Notes under the pieces: model-generated
What the model was told of the DNA's origin: nothing
The model's input: the letters and a program-made list of their open reading frames with translations, nothing else
Database searches by the model: none
Source of the DNA: Solidesulfovibrio magneticus RS-1
GTDB taxonomy: Bacteria > Desulfobacterota > Desulfovibrionia > Desulfovibrionales > Desulfovibrionaceae
NCBI RefSeq assembly: GCF_000010665.1
Contig: NC_012796.1
Location: forward strand, 3,315,501-3,379,500
DNA: 64,000 bases
Direction: 5' to 3'
Position numbers and translations under genes: made by a program
In this document: positions 16,795 to 26,291 of the stretch, piece by piece
Layout of the letters: each line of letters opens with the position of its first letter
Position numbering within the stretch: the stretch's first letter is position 1

Positions 16795-17649
16795 CTAGGG
16801 CCAGCAGCTGTCCTTGCCGGCCGGGGCCGCCTTGCCGGTCTTGAGGTCCAGCCGCATGGGCCGCGTCGCCGTCTTGCCGGCCGGGCAGGCCGGCTTGCGC
16901 CCGCTCTCGATTTTTTCCCCGTAAGCCAGGCTTCCCGAAGCCACCGACGCTCCCGGAATCACCGTGGCGTCCAGGGTCTGCTTCTGGGCCGCCAGATTGA
17001 CCGCCATAAGGCCGTGCAGACCATCGGCCGGACCGTTGGTCACGAACAGCGTGTCGCCCGACAGGCCGGCGAAGGCGAAGTCGCCGCCGTTGGGAATCTC
17101 GAACAGCGGCCGCCCCTGGGCCAATTCGCAGACCGCATCCGGCGAATCCGCCGCCGTGTGGGCCGAAACCTTAAGCACATGGCCGTCGGAATAGCCGGCC
17201 AGGGACTCCACCACGGCGTAGCGCGGATAGAAATAGCAGGTGCGGTCGTGGTAGGCGTGGACCTCGGCCAGGTCCGTGCCGGGCAGCCCTGCCGCCTTGC
17301 CGCGCTCGATGGTCGTGGCCCCGTATTCGGCCGTCATGGGCGTCACGTCATCCACGGCCAGCACCTTGTAGGTGACCCCGTTTCGCACCACGATCTCGCG
17401 CACCACCCCGCGCACCCGCACCTTGATGTCCAGCAAACTGTTCATGATGCTGCCCCGGTCGAAGGGCACGTAGACCACCCCGGGTTCCTGGGCGCTGGTC
17501 AGTTCGATGCCGCCCTGGGGCGTTTGGCGCAACATGCCGTAGACCGTGGTTTTGCGGGTTTCCTCCTGGGCCTGGCCGACGCCCGGCAGGACAAGACAGA
17601 CGCCCAGGGCAAAAGCCAGGGCCATGAAGCGGGTGAACATGCGACGCAT
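16795..17649 (-). CDS. Exported protein of unknown function
   Basis: A 284-residue protein with a clear signal peptide (FMALAFALGVCLVLPGVGQA, cleavage near residue 29). The mature part begins with an OB-like beta region (TTVYGMLRQTPQGGIELTS...VRVRGVVREIVVRNGVTYKV), which resembles secreted bacterial OB-fold domains, followed by a beta-rich C-terminal region with paired cysteines (Cys138, Cys177, Cys258, Cys282 region) that may form disulfides in the periplasm. No catalytic motif is seen. ATG 17649 has GAGGAGG close upstream; ATG 17640 is an alternative. Divergent from the alpha-2-macroglobulin gene, with 125 bases between them. Confidence 0.75.
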   Translation of the reverse strand: MRRMFTRFMALAFALGVCLVLPGVGQAQEETRKTTVYGMLRQTPQGGIELTSAQEPGVVYVPFDRGSIMNSLLDIKVRVRGVVREIVVRNGVTYKVLAVDDVTPMTAEYGATTIERGKAAGLPGTDLAEVHAYHDRTCYFYPRYAVVESLAGYSDGHVLKVSAHTAADSPDAVCELAQGRPLFEIPNGGDFAFAGLSGDTLFVTNGPADGLHGLMAVNLAAQKQTLDATVIPGASVASGSLAYGEKIESGRKPACPAGKTATRPMRLDLKTGKAAPAGKDSCWP

Positions 17650-17774
17650 AACGCCTCCTCGGTGGAATGGCTCTCGGGTATCAGAGCCGGCGCGTTTTGC
17701 AAACGCGGGATTCCCGATCATCGCGGTTGAAAAAAAACCGCGCCAGGGTATGAATGAAGCTACTGGAGGCCGGC

Positions 17775-20700
17775 ATGAACGACGCCCAACACAGCGGCTC
17801 GCGGCAGACCTGGAAAAACTGGCTCATCGCCATCCTTTTTTGCATCGCGGCCGGCGAATTCGTCCTGCTGGCCCGCGCGCCGGCCCCAACGCCAGAGCCT
17901 TCAGCGCCCCAGGCCCCGGCGACCGTCCAGGCCCCGGCCCAACCGGCCGCGCCCCAGAACCTCGACGCCGTGCGCGTGGCCGGTCTGGCCATGGACCCCG
18001 AGCGCGGCCGCTATCTCCTAACCGCCTTTGACCGGCCCGTGACCGGGGCCCGGGAAGGAGCCTCCCCGGCCGCCGATCCGGCCGCCATCGAGCCGGCTCT
18101 CCCCGGCCGCTGGACCTGGGTTTCGCCCTACATGCTGCGCTTCGAGCCCAAGGACGGCTTTGCCCAGGCCACGGTCTACACCATCGCCTTCAAGGGTCAG
18201 GATTTCCTCACCCCGCCCCAGACCCTGGCCGGCAAGGATTCCTGGCAGGCCAGCTACGGCAGTTTCGAAGTGGCCAGGCTCACCGCCCATCTCGAACCCG
18301 CCCCGGAAGGCGGGGCCATGGTGGTGGTTCGCGGCGAGGCGGCCTTTAACCGCTCCGTCGATCCCAAGGCCCTGGTCAATCATATCAAGCTCATTGATCC
18401 CCGCGCCCCGGACAAACCCGTGTCCGTGTCGCTCACCACCACCTACGCCGCCAAGAAGCTCGAATTCGTCTCCGATCCCATCGAAAAGACCCCCCAGCAG
18501 CGCGACGTAAAGATCGTCATCACCCCGGGGCTGCGGCCGGAAAAGGGCAGTTTGACCCTTAGCCGCGAGGCCGTGGCCGTCATCCCTGTGGCCCTGGACC
18601 CCAATTTGCGTCTGCGCGAGGCCAAGGCCGTGTCCGAGGAAGGCATGGCCGCCGTGCGCCTGCTCATGTCCACCCCTGTGGAAGCGGGCGAGGCCGCGGC
18701 CGGCCACATCCGCGTCGAACCGGACCTGGCCACCGAACTGTCCGCCGACGGCGCGGAACTGATTTTGAGCGGCGAATTCGAACCCGGCCGGGAATATGCC
18801 GTCACCCTGGAAAAAGGGCTGACCGCCGGTGACGGGGCCGTGCTCGGCGAGACGGCCACCAGAACCGTGCGCATCCCGGATTTGGCCCCGTCGGTCGATT
18901 TCCGCGACCAGGGCGTGTTTTTGTCGCGAAACGGCTACAAGAACCTGGCTGTGAAAAGCGTCAACGCCGCCGCCGCCGAGGTGTCCATCGACCGGGTCTA
19001 TTTCAACAACATGTTCCCGCTTTTCACCATGGACTACTCCGCCTTCGAGGACGACTACGGCGGCGGCGGGGTCAACTCCAACCTGGGCGACCGCATTTTC
19101 AGCGACCGGGTGCCGCTGCGCCACAAGAGCAACGCCGCCGAGATCACCCCGGTCAATCTGGAAAAATACATCCAGGGCCATGAGCCGGGGCTGTACCGCA
19201 TAGCGCTCACCGTCCCGGGCAAGTTCGAGGGCTACCAGCGGTTCGTGTGCCTCACCGACATCGGCATCGTCGCCAAGTCCGGCCCCGGCGACCTGCTGGT
19301 CTGGACCGCCTCCACCACCACCCTGGCCCCCCTGGCCGGGGCTTCGGTCAAGGTCTTCTCCCACCAGAACCAGGAGATCGCCGCCGGCGTCACCGACGCC
19401 CAGGGACTTTTCCGGGCCAAGGTCAATCCCCGGGCCAACTACGACAAGCGCCCCTACCTCGTCGTCGCCCAAAAAGGGGCCGACGTGAGCTTCCTGCTGT
19501 ACGACCGCTTCCGGGCCGACGACGCCGGCCTCGACGTCGGCGGCGCGGTCATGCCGGCCACGGGCTACACCGCCTTTGTCTACGGCGAGCGCGACATCTA
19601 CCGCCCGGGCGAGACCCTGGAAGGGCTGGCCGTGGTGCGCGACGTGCGCCTGGGCGTGCCGCCCTCCATGCCGGTGCTCATCCGCCTGTCCGACCCCCAG
19701 GGCCGCAAGATCGGCGAGCAGGCCGCCGTCACCGGGGCCGAGGGCGTGGTCAGCCTCAAGCAGGCCCTGCCCAGCCAATCCCTGACTGGGGCCTACAGCC
19801 TGGAAATCGTCACCGGCGAGACGGTCATCGGCCAGTACCGCTTCCAGGTCGAGGAGTTCGTGCCCGACCGCATCAGCGTGTCGCTTAGCGCCGACACGGC
19901 CAAGGCCGAACTCGGCCAGCCCGTGGCCTTTGGCGTCACCGGCCGCTACCTCTTCGGCGCGCCCGGGGCCGATCTGCCGGTGGAAGCCCGGGGCCGGCTC
20001 GTCAAGGCCGCCTTCGCGCCCAAGGGCTACGAGCAGTACGTGTTCGGCGACCCGGAGCGCAGCTTCGAGGACAGCGAATTCTTCCAAGAATCGGCTACCC
20101 TGGACGCCGAGGGCAAGGCCTCGTTCACGGCCGAACTGCCCGGCGACCTGTCGCCGCCGGCGGCGCTGGAAGCCGTCTTCACGGCCCGGGTGCGCGAGGG
20201 CGGCGGCCGGGGCGTGGCCGGGCTTGTGCGGATGCCGGTCCATGTCTACCCTGCCTATCCGGGACTCAAGCGCCTGGCCAGCGACGCCCTGCCCCCGGGC
20301 AAACCGGCGGCGTTCGAGTGCGTGTCCGTGGCCAGCGACGGCAAGCTTGCCGCCACGGCGACCCTGTCCGCCACCCTGTACCGCGACGAATGGCAGACCG
20401 TGCTGCGAAAGGACGGCGGAACCCTCAAGTACGAATCCGTGCGCGACCCCAAGCTTGTGGAATCCAAGGACGTGGCCCTTACCGCCGGCAAGGGCAAGGT
20501 GAGCTTCACTCCGCCATCGTTTGGCAGCTACCGCGTGGTCCTCGAAGACCCCGAATCCGGGGCGGCCACCCAGCTCGAATTCTACGCCGGCGGCTTTGGC
20601 TACTCGCCCTGGGCCATGGAAAACCCGGCCCGCATTGAACTCAAGACCGACAAGGCCGACTACGCCTCGGGCGAGACGGCCAAGGTGCAGGTGCGCGCGC

Positions 20701-23258
20701 CCTTTGGCGGCAAGCTCTTGGTGGCCGTGGAAGGCACGGCCATCCACGACGTCCAGATCGTGGACCTGCCCGGCAACACCGGCGAGGTGCTGGTGCCCGT
20801 AAAGCCCGAGTATCTGCCCGGGGTCTACATCACGGCCACGCTCGTCAAAAAGACGGCAAGCGTCGTGCCCGGCACGCCGTCCCGGGCCTATGGCGCGACC
20901 CCCATCGGCGTGGACAAGGCCTCGGGCAAGCTGCCGGTGGCCATAGCCGCACCGGCCGAGATCCGGCCCGGCACGACCCTGGCTGCCGAGGTCTCGGCCC
21001 CGCCGGGCAGCCTTGTCACCGTGGCCGCCGTGGACGAGGGCATCTTGCAGCTCATCGCCCAGAAGACCGCCGATCCCTTCGCCGCCTTCTACGCCAAACG
21101 CCAGTTGCAGGTGGAGACCAGCGACACCTTCGCCCTGCTCCTGCCCGAGGTCGCGCCCATAGCCGGCAAGGCCCTGGCCGGCGGCGGCGACGGCCTGGAA
21201 GACCTGTCCGGATTCGTGCGCTCCCAGAGTCCGGCGGCCCGGACTGTGGCCTTCTGGTCCGGCCCGGTGCTGGTCGGCCCCACCGGCAAGGCCGAGGTGC
21301 GCTTCGACATCCCCGAGTTCCAGGGCCAGGTGCGGCTCATGGCCGTGGGCCTGTCCGGCCGGCGCTTCGCCGGATCCGAGGCCAAAACCATCGTCAAGAG
21401 CCCGGTGGTCGTGCTGCCGAGCTTCCCGCGCTTCCTGGGCTTTGGCGATAAGGCCCAAGCTATGCTTACCGTGCGTAACGACACCGGCAAAAACGGCGAC
21501 TTCTCCGTGGCCCTGTCCGCCACAGGCCCGGTGTCGGTGGTCGGTTCGCCGCGCATCGTGTCCATCCCCAAGGGGAGCACGGCCAACGTGCCTTTCGATC
21601 TGAACGCCGCCCAGGCCGAGGGGCTGGCCAACCTGTCCCTGGCCGTTTCCGGCAACGGCGAGACCACGGCCGACACCGTGTCCCTGCCGGTGCGTTCGCC
21701 CCTGCCGCCGCGCACCTCGGTGCGCTCGGGAGCCCTTGAAACAGCCAGCCTCACCATCCCGGAGCTGGCCTCGGGCGAGTTTCTGCCCGGCTCGGCCAAG
21801 CGCGACGTGGCCGTGGGGCCGTATCCGCTCATCCGCTTCACCGGCAATTTGAAGTCGCTTCTGGGCTACCCTTACGGTTGTCTGGAGCAGACCACCTCCA
21901 AGGCCTTCCCGCTGCTCTACTTCGCCGATCTGGCCCGGGCCATGGACCCAGGCAGCTTTGAGAGAGACAATCCGGCCGGCATGGTCTTGTCCGCCATCCG
22001 GCGCATCACCGGAATGCAGCTCTATAACGGCGGCTTTTCCATGTGGCCCGGCGGCGACGAGCCCCAAGCCTGGATGAGCCTGTATGCCGCCCACTTCCTG
22101 GTGGAGGCGGCGACAGCCGGCTATCCGGTGGACAAGGAAGCCCAGGCCCAGGCCTTGCGCTTTGCCGCCGAGACCGGCCGCGAGGCCAAGCTTGACGCGC
22201 CCGACGGCCCCAAGCTGGCCGCCTACGCCCTCTACGTCCAGGCCCGGGCCGGCCGGGCCGACATCGGGGCCATGGACAACCTGCGCGACGCCTCGGGCAA
22301 GCCCCTGCCCGCCGAGGCGCGCGGGCTTCTGGGCGCGGCCTACGCCGCCGTGGGCAACGCCCGGGCCGCCGACAGGCTCTTTGCCGGCCCGCCGCCCTCG
22401 GGCGAGGCGCGCAAGGAGACCGGCGGAACGCTTGATTCCACCCTGCGCGACAAGGCGCTCTACCTCTCGGCCCTGCTTGACGCCGCCCCGGCCGATCCGC
22501 GCCTGGGCAGCCTGGCCGTGGACGTGGGCCGGCTTCTGGAAGGCGAGGCCTATCCGTCCACCCAGGAAAACGCCTTCGCGCTCATGGCCCTGGGCAAGTT
22601 CTACGCCCGCCAGCAGGCCAAAAAGCCCTTTGCCGGCAAGCTCTACGCCGGTTCCGGGCTGCTCTCCGACGTCACCAGCACCAAGGTCCTGAGCCTTCGG
22701 GGCTTAAGCCAGCCCGGCGATCTGCGCCTGGACCTCGACCCGGGCTACCAGCCCGGCAGCTGCTACTATGCCGTGCGCACCCGGGGCATCCCCTCGGCCG
22801 CCGCCTACAGTCCGCAAGCCGCCGGCCTGGAAATCGCGCGCAGCTACCTGACCCGCGACGGCAAGCCCATCGAGGGCAACACCGTGCCCCAAGGGGCGCT
22901 GGTGGTGGTCAAGTTCGCCGCCCGGGCCACCGCCGGCCCTGTGGCCAACGTGGTGCTCGAAAATCTGCTGCCGGCCGGTCTGGAAGTGGAAAACCCGCGA
23001 CTGGCCACCACCGAGCGCCTGCCCTGGATGGAAACGCCGGGCGAGGGCGAAACCACCCACCTCGACCTGCGCGACGACCGCATCCTGCTCTTCGCCGATC
23101 TGCAAAAAGACAAGTGGCAGACCCACTACGCCCTGCTTCGGGCCGTGACCCCGGGCGTTTTCAGCCTGCCGCCGGCCCAGGCCGAGGCCATGTACGCCCC
23201 GGAACTGCGGGCCAGCGGCGAGACGTCAACCTTTACCGTCGTACCGGCCGGGAGATAG
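17775..23258 (+). CDS. Bacterial alpha-2-macroglobulin with thioester motif
   Basis: A very large (1827-residue) periplasmic protease trap, like E. coli YfhM. An N-terminal membrane anchor (WLIAILFCIAAGEFVLLA, residues 16-33) and a Pro/Ala-rich linker are followed by repeated macroglobulin beta domains, a bait region near residues 1100-1150, and the thioester site YGCLEQTTS with Cys1369, which in the family forms an internal Cys-Gln thioester and couples to attacking proteases. A helical thioester domain and a receptor-like C-terminal domain complete it. ATG 17775 is chosen for its GGAGG at 5 bases; ATG 17754 is possible. Unlike the usual pair, no pbpC gene is adjacent. The long reverse-strand frame beneath it is a shadow. 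Confidence 0.95.
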   Translation: MNDAQHSGSRQTWKNWLIAILFCIAAGEFVLLARAPAPTPEPSAPQAPATVQAPAQPAAPQNLDAVRVAGLAMDPERGRYLLTAFDRPVTGAREGASPAADPAAIEPALPGRWTWVSPYMLRFEPKDGFAQATVYTIAFKGQDFLTPPQTLAGKDSWQASYGSFEVARLTAHLEPAPEGGAMVVVRGEAAFNRSVDPKALVNHIKLIDPRAPDKPVSVSLTTTYAAKKLEFVSDPIEKTPQQRDVKIVITPGLRPEKGSLTLSREAVAVIPVALDPNLRLREAKAVSEEGMAAVRLLMSTPVEAGEAAAGHIRVEPDLATELSADGAELILSGEFEPGREYAVTLEKGLTAGDGAVLGETATRTVRIPDLAPSVDFRDQGVFLSRNGYKNLAVKSVNAAAAEVSIDRVYFNNMFPLFTMDYSAFEDDYGGGGVNSNLGDRIFSDRVPLRHKSNAAEITPVNLEKYIQGHEPGLYRIALTVPGKFEGYQRFVCLTDIGIVAKSGPGDLLVWTASTTTLAPLAGASVKVFSHQNQEIAAGVTDAQGLFRAKVNPRANYDKRPYLVVAQKGADVSFLLYDRFRADDAGLDVGGAVMPATGYTAFVYGERDIYRPGETLEGLAVVRDVRLGVPPSMPVLIRLSDPQGRKIGEQAAVTGAEGVVSLKQALPSQSLTGAYSLEIVTGETVIGQYRFQVEEFVPDRISVSLSADTAKAELGQPVAFGVTGRYLFGAPGADLPVEARGRLVKAAFAPKGYEQYVFGDPERSFEDSEFFQESATLDAEGKASFTAELPGDLSPPAALEAVFTARVREGGGRGVAGLVRMPVHVYPAYPGLKRLASDALPPGKPAAFECVSVASDGKLAATATLSATLYRDEWQTVLRKDGGTLKYESVRDPKLVESKDVALTAGKGKVSFTPPSFGSYRVVLEDPESGAATQLEFYAGGFGYSPWAMENPARIELKTDKADYASGETAKVQVRAPFGGKLLVAVEGTAIHDVQIVDLPGNTGEVLVPVKPEYLPGVYITATLVKKTASVVPGTPSRAYGATPIGVDKASGKLPVAIAAPAEIRPGTTLAAEVSAPPGSLVTVAAVDEGILQLIAQKTADPFAAFYAKRQLQVETSDTFALLLPEVAPIAGKALAGGGDGLEDLSGFVRSQSPAARTVAFWSGPVLVGPTGKAEVRFDIPEFQGQVRLMAVGLSGRRFAGSEAKTIVKSPVVVLPSFPRFLGFGDKAQAMLTVRNDTGKNGDFSVALSATGPVSVVGSPRIVSIPKGSTANVPFDLNAAQAEGLANLSLAVSGNGETTADTVSLPVRSPLPPRTSVRSGALETASLTIPELASGEFLPGSAKRDVAVGPYPLIRFTGNLKSLLGYPYGCLEQTTSKAFPLLYFADLARAMDPGSFERDNPAGMVLSAIRRITGMQLYNGGFSMWPGGDEPQAWMSLYAAHFLVEAATAGYPVDKEAQAQALRFAAETGREAKLDAPDGPKLAAYALYVQARAGRADIGAMDNLRDASGKPLPAEARGLLGAAYAAVGNARAADRLFAGPPPSGEARKETGGTLDSTLRDKALYLSALLDAAPADPRLGSLAVDVGRLLEGEAYPSTQENAFALMALGKFYARQQAKKPFAGKLYAGSGLLSDVTSTKVLSLRGLSQPGDLRLDLDPGYQPGSCYYAVRTRGIPSAAAYSPQAAGLEIARSYLTRDGKPIEGNTVPQGALVVVKFAARATAGPVANVVLENLLPAGLEVENPRLATTERLPWMETPGEGETTHLDLRDDRILLFADLQKDKWQTHYALLRAVTPGVFSLPPAQAEAMYAPELRASGETSTFTVVPAGR

Positions 23259-23270
23259 CGCCGGCTTTGT

Positions 23271-24503
23271 ATGGAAAAATTCAAACGACTGGTTGCTTCG
23301 TGCGTGCGCAGCAACGTTTCCGATTTACACCTGCGGGCGGACAAGCCGGCGGCCGCCCGCAAAAACGGCCAACTGCACTTTCAGCGCGACATCGTCTTTA
23401 GCGCCGCGGAACTCGACGAGCTGCTGACCAGCCTGACCACCGACCGCCAACGCCGCATCCTGGCCGAACGCTGGTCCGTGGACTTCTCGGCCCGGCTGAC
23501 CGAGTCGCAGATGCGCTTAAACGCCTTCCACACCGCCGATGGCCTGGGGCTGGCCGTGCGGTTTCTGCCGGCCTCGGCCCCGAGTTTTGAGGATTTAAAC
23601 CTCCATCCGTCCCTGCGCGCCCTGTGCGCCCGGCCTTTTGGGCTAATCCTCATCTGCGGCCCCACGGGCAACGGCAAGTCCACCACCATCGCGGCCATGC
23701 TGCGCGAGATCAACGAGACCCGCCCGGCCCATGTGGTGACCTTGGAAGACCCCATCGAATACCGCTTCGTCTCTGACCGCTCGCTCATTGACCAGCGCGA
23801 GCTTGGGGCGCACTTCCAAAGCTTCGAGCAGGGCCTCCAGGACGTGCTGCGCGAGGATGCCGACGTCATTGTGGTCGGCGAGCTGCGCGAACCCGAGACC
23901 ATGCGCCTGACCGTAAACGCCGCCGAATCCGGCCATCTGGTCATCGCCACCCTCCACGCCGCCACGGCCGAGGAAGCGCTTTTGCGCCTGTGCAACGCCT
24001 TTGCCCCGGACACCCAGGACTTTGTCCGCTCCCAGTTGGCCTCCTGCCTGTGCGCGGTGGTGGTGCAGCATCTGGAATTTTTGCCCAAGGCCGGCTTTCG
24101 CGCCCCGGTGCTGTCCATGGCCGTCAGCGCTCCGGCCCTGCGCAACATCATCCGGGAAAACCGCTTCAACCAGATCGAAAACCTGCAGCAGGCCGGCCGG
24201 GCCGACGGCATGTTCACCTTCGAGCGCTACCGCCAGGAATTTCTGGAAGCCAAGGCCAGCCTGACCCCGCCGGCCCTGGCCTTTCGGGCCTCGGGCCAGG
24301 CCGCGCCGCCCATCCGTCCGGCTCCGGAGCCACTCGGGCTGAGTCTGACCCCGCCACCCCAGGCCGCCCCCGGCGACCCCGGGCCGCGCCAGCCGCCAAA
24401 GGCCGTCCACGAACTCGAAGGCGAAGCCCCTGAACTCTACCGCATCGACGACGCTGTTTCCCTGGAGGAACTGGTGGCCCAGATGCACGGCAAGAAGCCC
24501 TGA
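23271..24503 (+). CDS. PilT/PilU-like type IV pilus retraction ATPase family protein
   Basis: A 410-residue hexameric ATPase of the secretion/pilus GspE family. The N-terminal PAS-like domain opens with SNVSDLHLRADKPAA, as in PilT. The core has Walker A GPTGNGKSTT (from residue 130), an Asp-box LEDPIEYRF, Walker B VIVVGELREPE and the His-box GHLVIATLHA. The C-terminal 80 residues are proline-rich with no domain. It starts 12 bases after the alpha-2-macroglobulin gene, so they look cotranscribed, yet no other pilus gene is in the window. It may power retraction of a pilus encoded elsewhere. Family certain, role inferred. Confidence 0.9.
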   Translation: MEKFKRLVASCVRSNVSDLHLRADKPAAARKNGQLHFQRDIVFSAAELDELLTSLTTDRQRRILAERWSVDFSARLTESQMRLNAFHTADGLGLAVRFLPASAPSFEDLNLHPSLRALCARPFGLILICGPTGNGKSTTIAAMLREINETRPAHVVTLEDPIEYRFVSDRSLIDQRELGAHFQSFEQGLQDVLREDADVIVVGELREPETMRLTVNAAESGHLVIATLHAATAEEALLRLCNAFAPDTQDFVRSQLASCLCAVVVQHLEFLPKAGFRAPVLSMAVSAPALRNIIRENRFNQIENLQQAGRADGMFTFERYRQEFLEAKASLTPPALAFRASGQAAPPIRPAPEPLGLSLTPPPQAAPGDPGPRQPPKAVHELEGEAPELYRIDDAVSLEELVAQMHGKKP

Positions 24504-24692
24504 GGCCGGGACCGGCAGGCAAGCTTCGCCGCCCAGGCCCGTTGAGGGCCAAGACCATCGTCCGGGTATTGCGGCGGGAGAAGCGGACCGTGGCCGACAG
24601 CACGACAGCGATGAGCGCGACCGCCGGGGAGCTTTGCCCGACAATCACGACGCCGTGAGCGACTTGCGGGGAAGAGCCGCGCGGCCCGGGCT

Positions 24693-25562
24693 TCATGACT
24701 GGCTGCAGCCGACGCCGGCCGCCACCAGCGCCACGGCCCGGGACACGGTCGCGCCGGCATAGAGCATGGCCACGTGGGAGACCGGCTCGGTGCGCTCCAG
24801 CTCCCAGCCCGGCCGGTCGGGAACAAGCCCGCGGTCGGGCACGACCAGATTGTCCACGGGCGAGGCCAGGGCGACCAGCCGCGCCCCGGGCGGAGCGGGC
24901 AAGGCGTTCAAGCAGCCAAACAGTTTACTCTCCGGGGTCAGCGACCGGCCAAGTTTCCCCACGGCCAGCCGGGCCAAGACGCTGCCCTGGTGCGGCGTGC
25001 CGAGCGTCACGAGGCAACGGGTACGGCCGCAAAAATCAGGTTCGGCAGCCAGCCGTCGGGCCATGAGGCCGCCCAGGCTGTGGCCGAGGAAACAGACCGG
25101 AGCGCGGGGCGGCACGAGTTCCCGCAGACGCACGGCCAGCCGGGCCGCCTCGGTCTCGAAGTCGTCCCGAAAGCTCGGATACCCCAGAATCAGCACGCGG
25201 TTGAGCCCGGACCGGCCAAGAGCCCACCGGATGCGCCAGAAGGCCGAGGGGTTGTGGTAAAGGCCATGCAAGCACACGACCACCGGGGCCGTGTCATCGA
25301 CCTGGCTGTTCCCGGGGGGGCCGGGTTGGCGGCGGGACTGGAGCAGTGGCCCCAGGGGATAGGCGGCCACCATGATCGCCTGAGCGGCCAGAGCCGAGGT
25401 CAGCCCTCGTAACACGCAGGCGGTCCGACGTCCGGGGCAGCCCCGGGACAGCAGCACGGCCCGTCCGGCCAGGGCAAACCAGCCAAACGCGGCGTAGCTC
25501 ACCCCGGCCACCACCGCGCCCACGGCCAAGGGCAAGGCGATCAGCCAGCCAAGGATGGTCAT
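24693..25562 (-). CDS. Membrane-anchored alpha/beta-hydrolase (lipase/PGAP1-like)
   Basis: A 289-residue protein with one or two N-terminal membrane segments (LIALPLAVGAVVAGVSYAAF, then SALAAQAIMVAAYPLG) and an alpha/beta-hydrolase domain from about residue 90. It has the oxyanion region VVVCLHGLYHNP, the nucleophile elbow GHSLGG (Ser near residue 170), a likely acid in PVDNLVVPD and the final His in VSHVAML. This is the pattern of triacylglycerol lipases and PGAP1-like esterases; the substrate is unknown. It converges on the PilT-like gene with a 190-base gap in which no gene is supported. Confidence 0.85.
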   Translation of the reverse strand: MTILGWLIALPLAVGAVVAGVSYAAFGWFALAGRAVLLSRGCPGRRTACVLRGLTSALAAQAIMVAAYPLGPLLQSRRQPGPPGNSQVDDTAPVVVCLHGLYHNPSAFWRIRWALGRSGLNRVLILGYPSFRDDFETEAARLAVRLRELVPPRAPVCFLGHSLGGLMARRLAAEPDFCGRTRCLVTLGTPHQGSVLARLAVGKLGRSLTPESKLFGCLNALPAPPGARLVALASPVDNLVVPDRGLVPDRPGWELERTEPVSHVAMLYAGATVSRAVALVAAGVGCSQS

Positions 25563-25705
25563 GGGGCGTGGCCTCCCTGGCCGGCGGCCTTTTTGAGGGC
25601 TGTCATTTCCCTGAAATATAAAATGAAAATCAAAACGTCAAACGCCTGATAAAAAACCTGTTGACGGCCAGGGCGGAGATGCGTAGATACCGTTTCTCGC
25701 CGGGC

Positions 25706-25781
25706 GGGCGGGTAGCTCAGTCGGGAGAGCATCGGCCTTACAAGCCGAGGGTCACAGGTTCGAGCCCTGTTCCGCCTACCA
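25706..25781 (+). tRNA. tRNA-Val(TAC)
   Basis: Acceptor GGGCGGG/TCCGCCT (two G-T pairs at the ends), D arm GCTCAGTCGGGAGAGC, anticodon arm TCGGC-CTTACAA-GCCGA with anticodon TAC, T arm with GGTTCGAGCC, encoded CCA. Confidence 0.95.
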
Positions 25782-25793
25782 CGAGTTTGTCAA

Positions 25794-25883
25794 TGATCTG
25801 GGGCCGTAGTTAAGCTGGTTATAACGCCGGCCTGTCACGTCGGAGGGCGCGGGTTCGAGTCCCGTCGGCCCCGCCAGATCACA
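25794..25883 (+). repeat. 90-bp direct repeat around tRNA-Asp, copy 1
   Basis: The tRNA plus seven flanking bases each side (TGATCTG... and ...GATCACA) are repeated at 25972-26061. The flanks TGATCT and AGATCA are complementary and extend the acceptor stem of the precursor. Confidence 0.85.
25800..25876 (+). tRNA. tRNA-Asp(GTC), copy 1
   Basis: Acceptor GGGGCCG/CGGCCCC, anticodon arm CCGGC-CTGTCAC-GTCGG (anticodon GTC), T arm GGGTTCGAGTCCC, encoded CCA. Identical to the copy at 25978. Confidence 0.96.
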
Positions 25884-25907
25884 CCAGACGCCACGCGTCT
25901 GTCGGGA

Positions 25908-25941
25908 CCTCAAAGCGCAGTCCCTTTGAGGTTTCTTATTT
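25908..25941 (+). terminator. Terminator after the first tRNA-Asp
   Basis: CCTCAAA (25908-25914) pairs with TTTGAGG (25925-25931), followed by TTTCTTATTT. A second hairpin, CAGACGC-CAC-GCGTCTG, lies just upstream (25885-25901). Confidence 0.7.
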
Positions 25942-25971
25942 GAGGCTCCATTGCCTCGCGGACTGCACCCC

Positions 25972-26061
25972 TGATCTGGGGCCGTAGTTAAGCTGGTTAT
26001 AACGCCGGCCTGTCACGTCGGAGGGCGCGGGTTCGAGTCCCGTCGGCCCCGCCAGATCACA
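25972..26061 (+). repeat. 90-bp direct repeat around tRNA-Asp, copy 2
   Basis: Second copy of the repeat described at 25794-25883; the surrounding DNA differs, so the repeat is confined to the tRNA and its flanking stem. Confidence 0.85.
25978..26054 (+). tRNA. tRNA-Asp(GTC), copy 2
   Basis: Same sequence as copy 1, including encoded CCA. Followed by its own terminator. Confidence 0.96.
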
Positions 26062-26079
26062 AAGGCGCTTGCGCCTGAC

Positions 26080-26117
26080 AAGGCCCTGAAGGCGACACCT
26101 TCGGGGCCTTTTGTTTT
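26080..26117 (+). terminator. Terminator after the second tRNA-Asp
   Basis: AAGGCCCTGAAGG pairs with CCTTCGGGGCCTT around CGACA, followed by TTTTGTTTT. Confidence 0.85.
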
Positions 26118-26291
26118 GCTCGGCCTCGGCCCGGGGCAAACGACCGCTTGCCCGCTGTCGCGGCCCTGAGGAAAGACGACCTTGGTTCCCGGAACATTCG
26201 TGGTGTTCCTCCGTTTCCGGCAGCATGACGGACGCGCTGACCAAGGCCCTGACGACTCCCGCCCGCCCGGGTCCGGCCCAAGGAGACCGCC

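Noticed and set aside
18018-22094. A 1358-residue reverse-strand open frame
   Set aside because: Antisense to the alpha-2-macroglobulin gene. Gly/His/Val-rich low-complexity translation typical of reverse frames of GC-rich genes.
24214-24696. A 160-residue minus-strand frame starting at the lipase stop (ATGA overlap) with a possible membrane stretch
   Set aside because: Most of it is antisense to the PilT-like gene and its translation is arginine/proline-rich. The overlap looks accidental.
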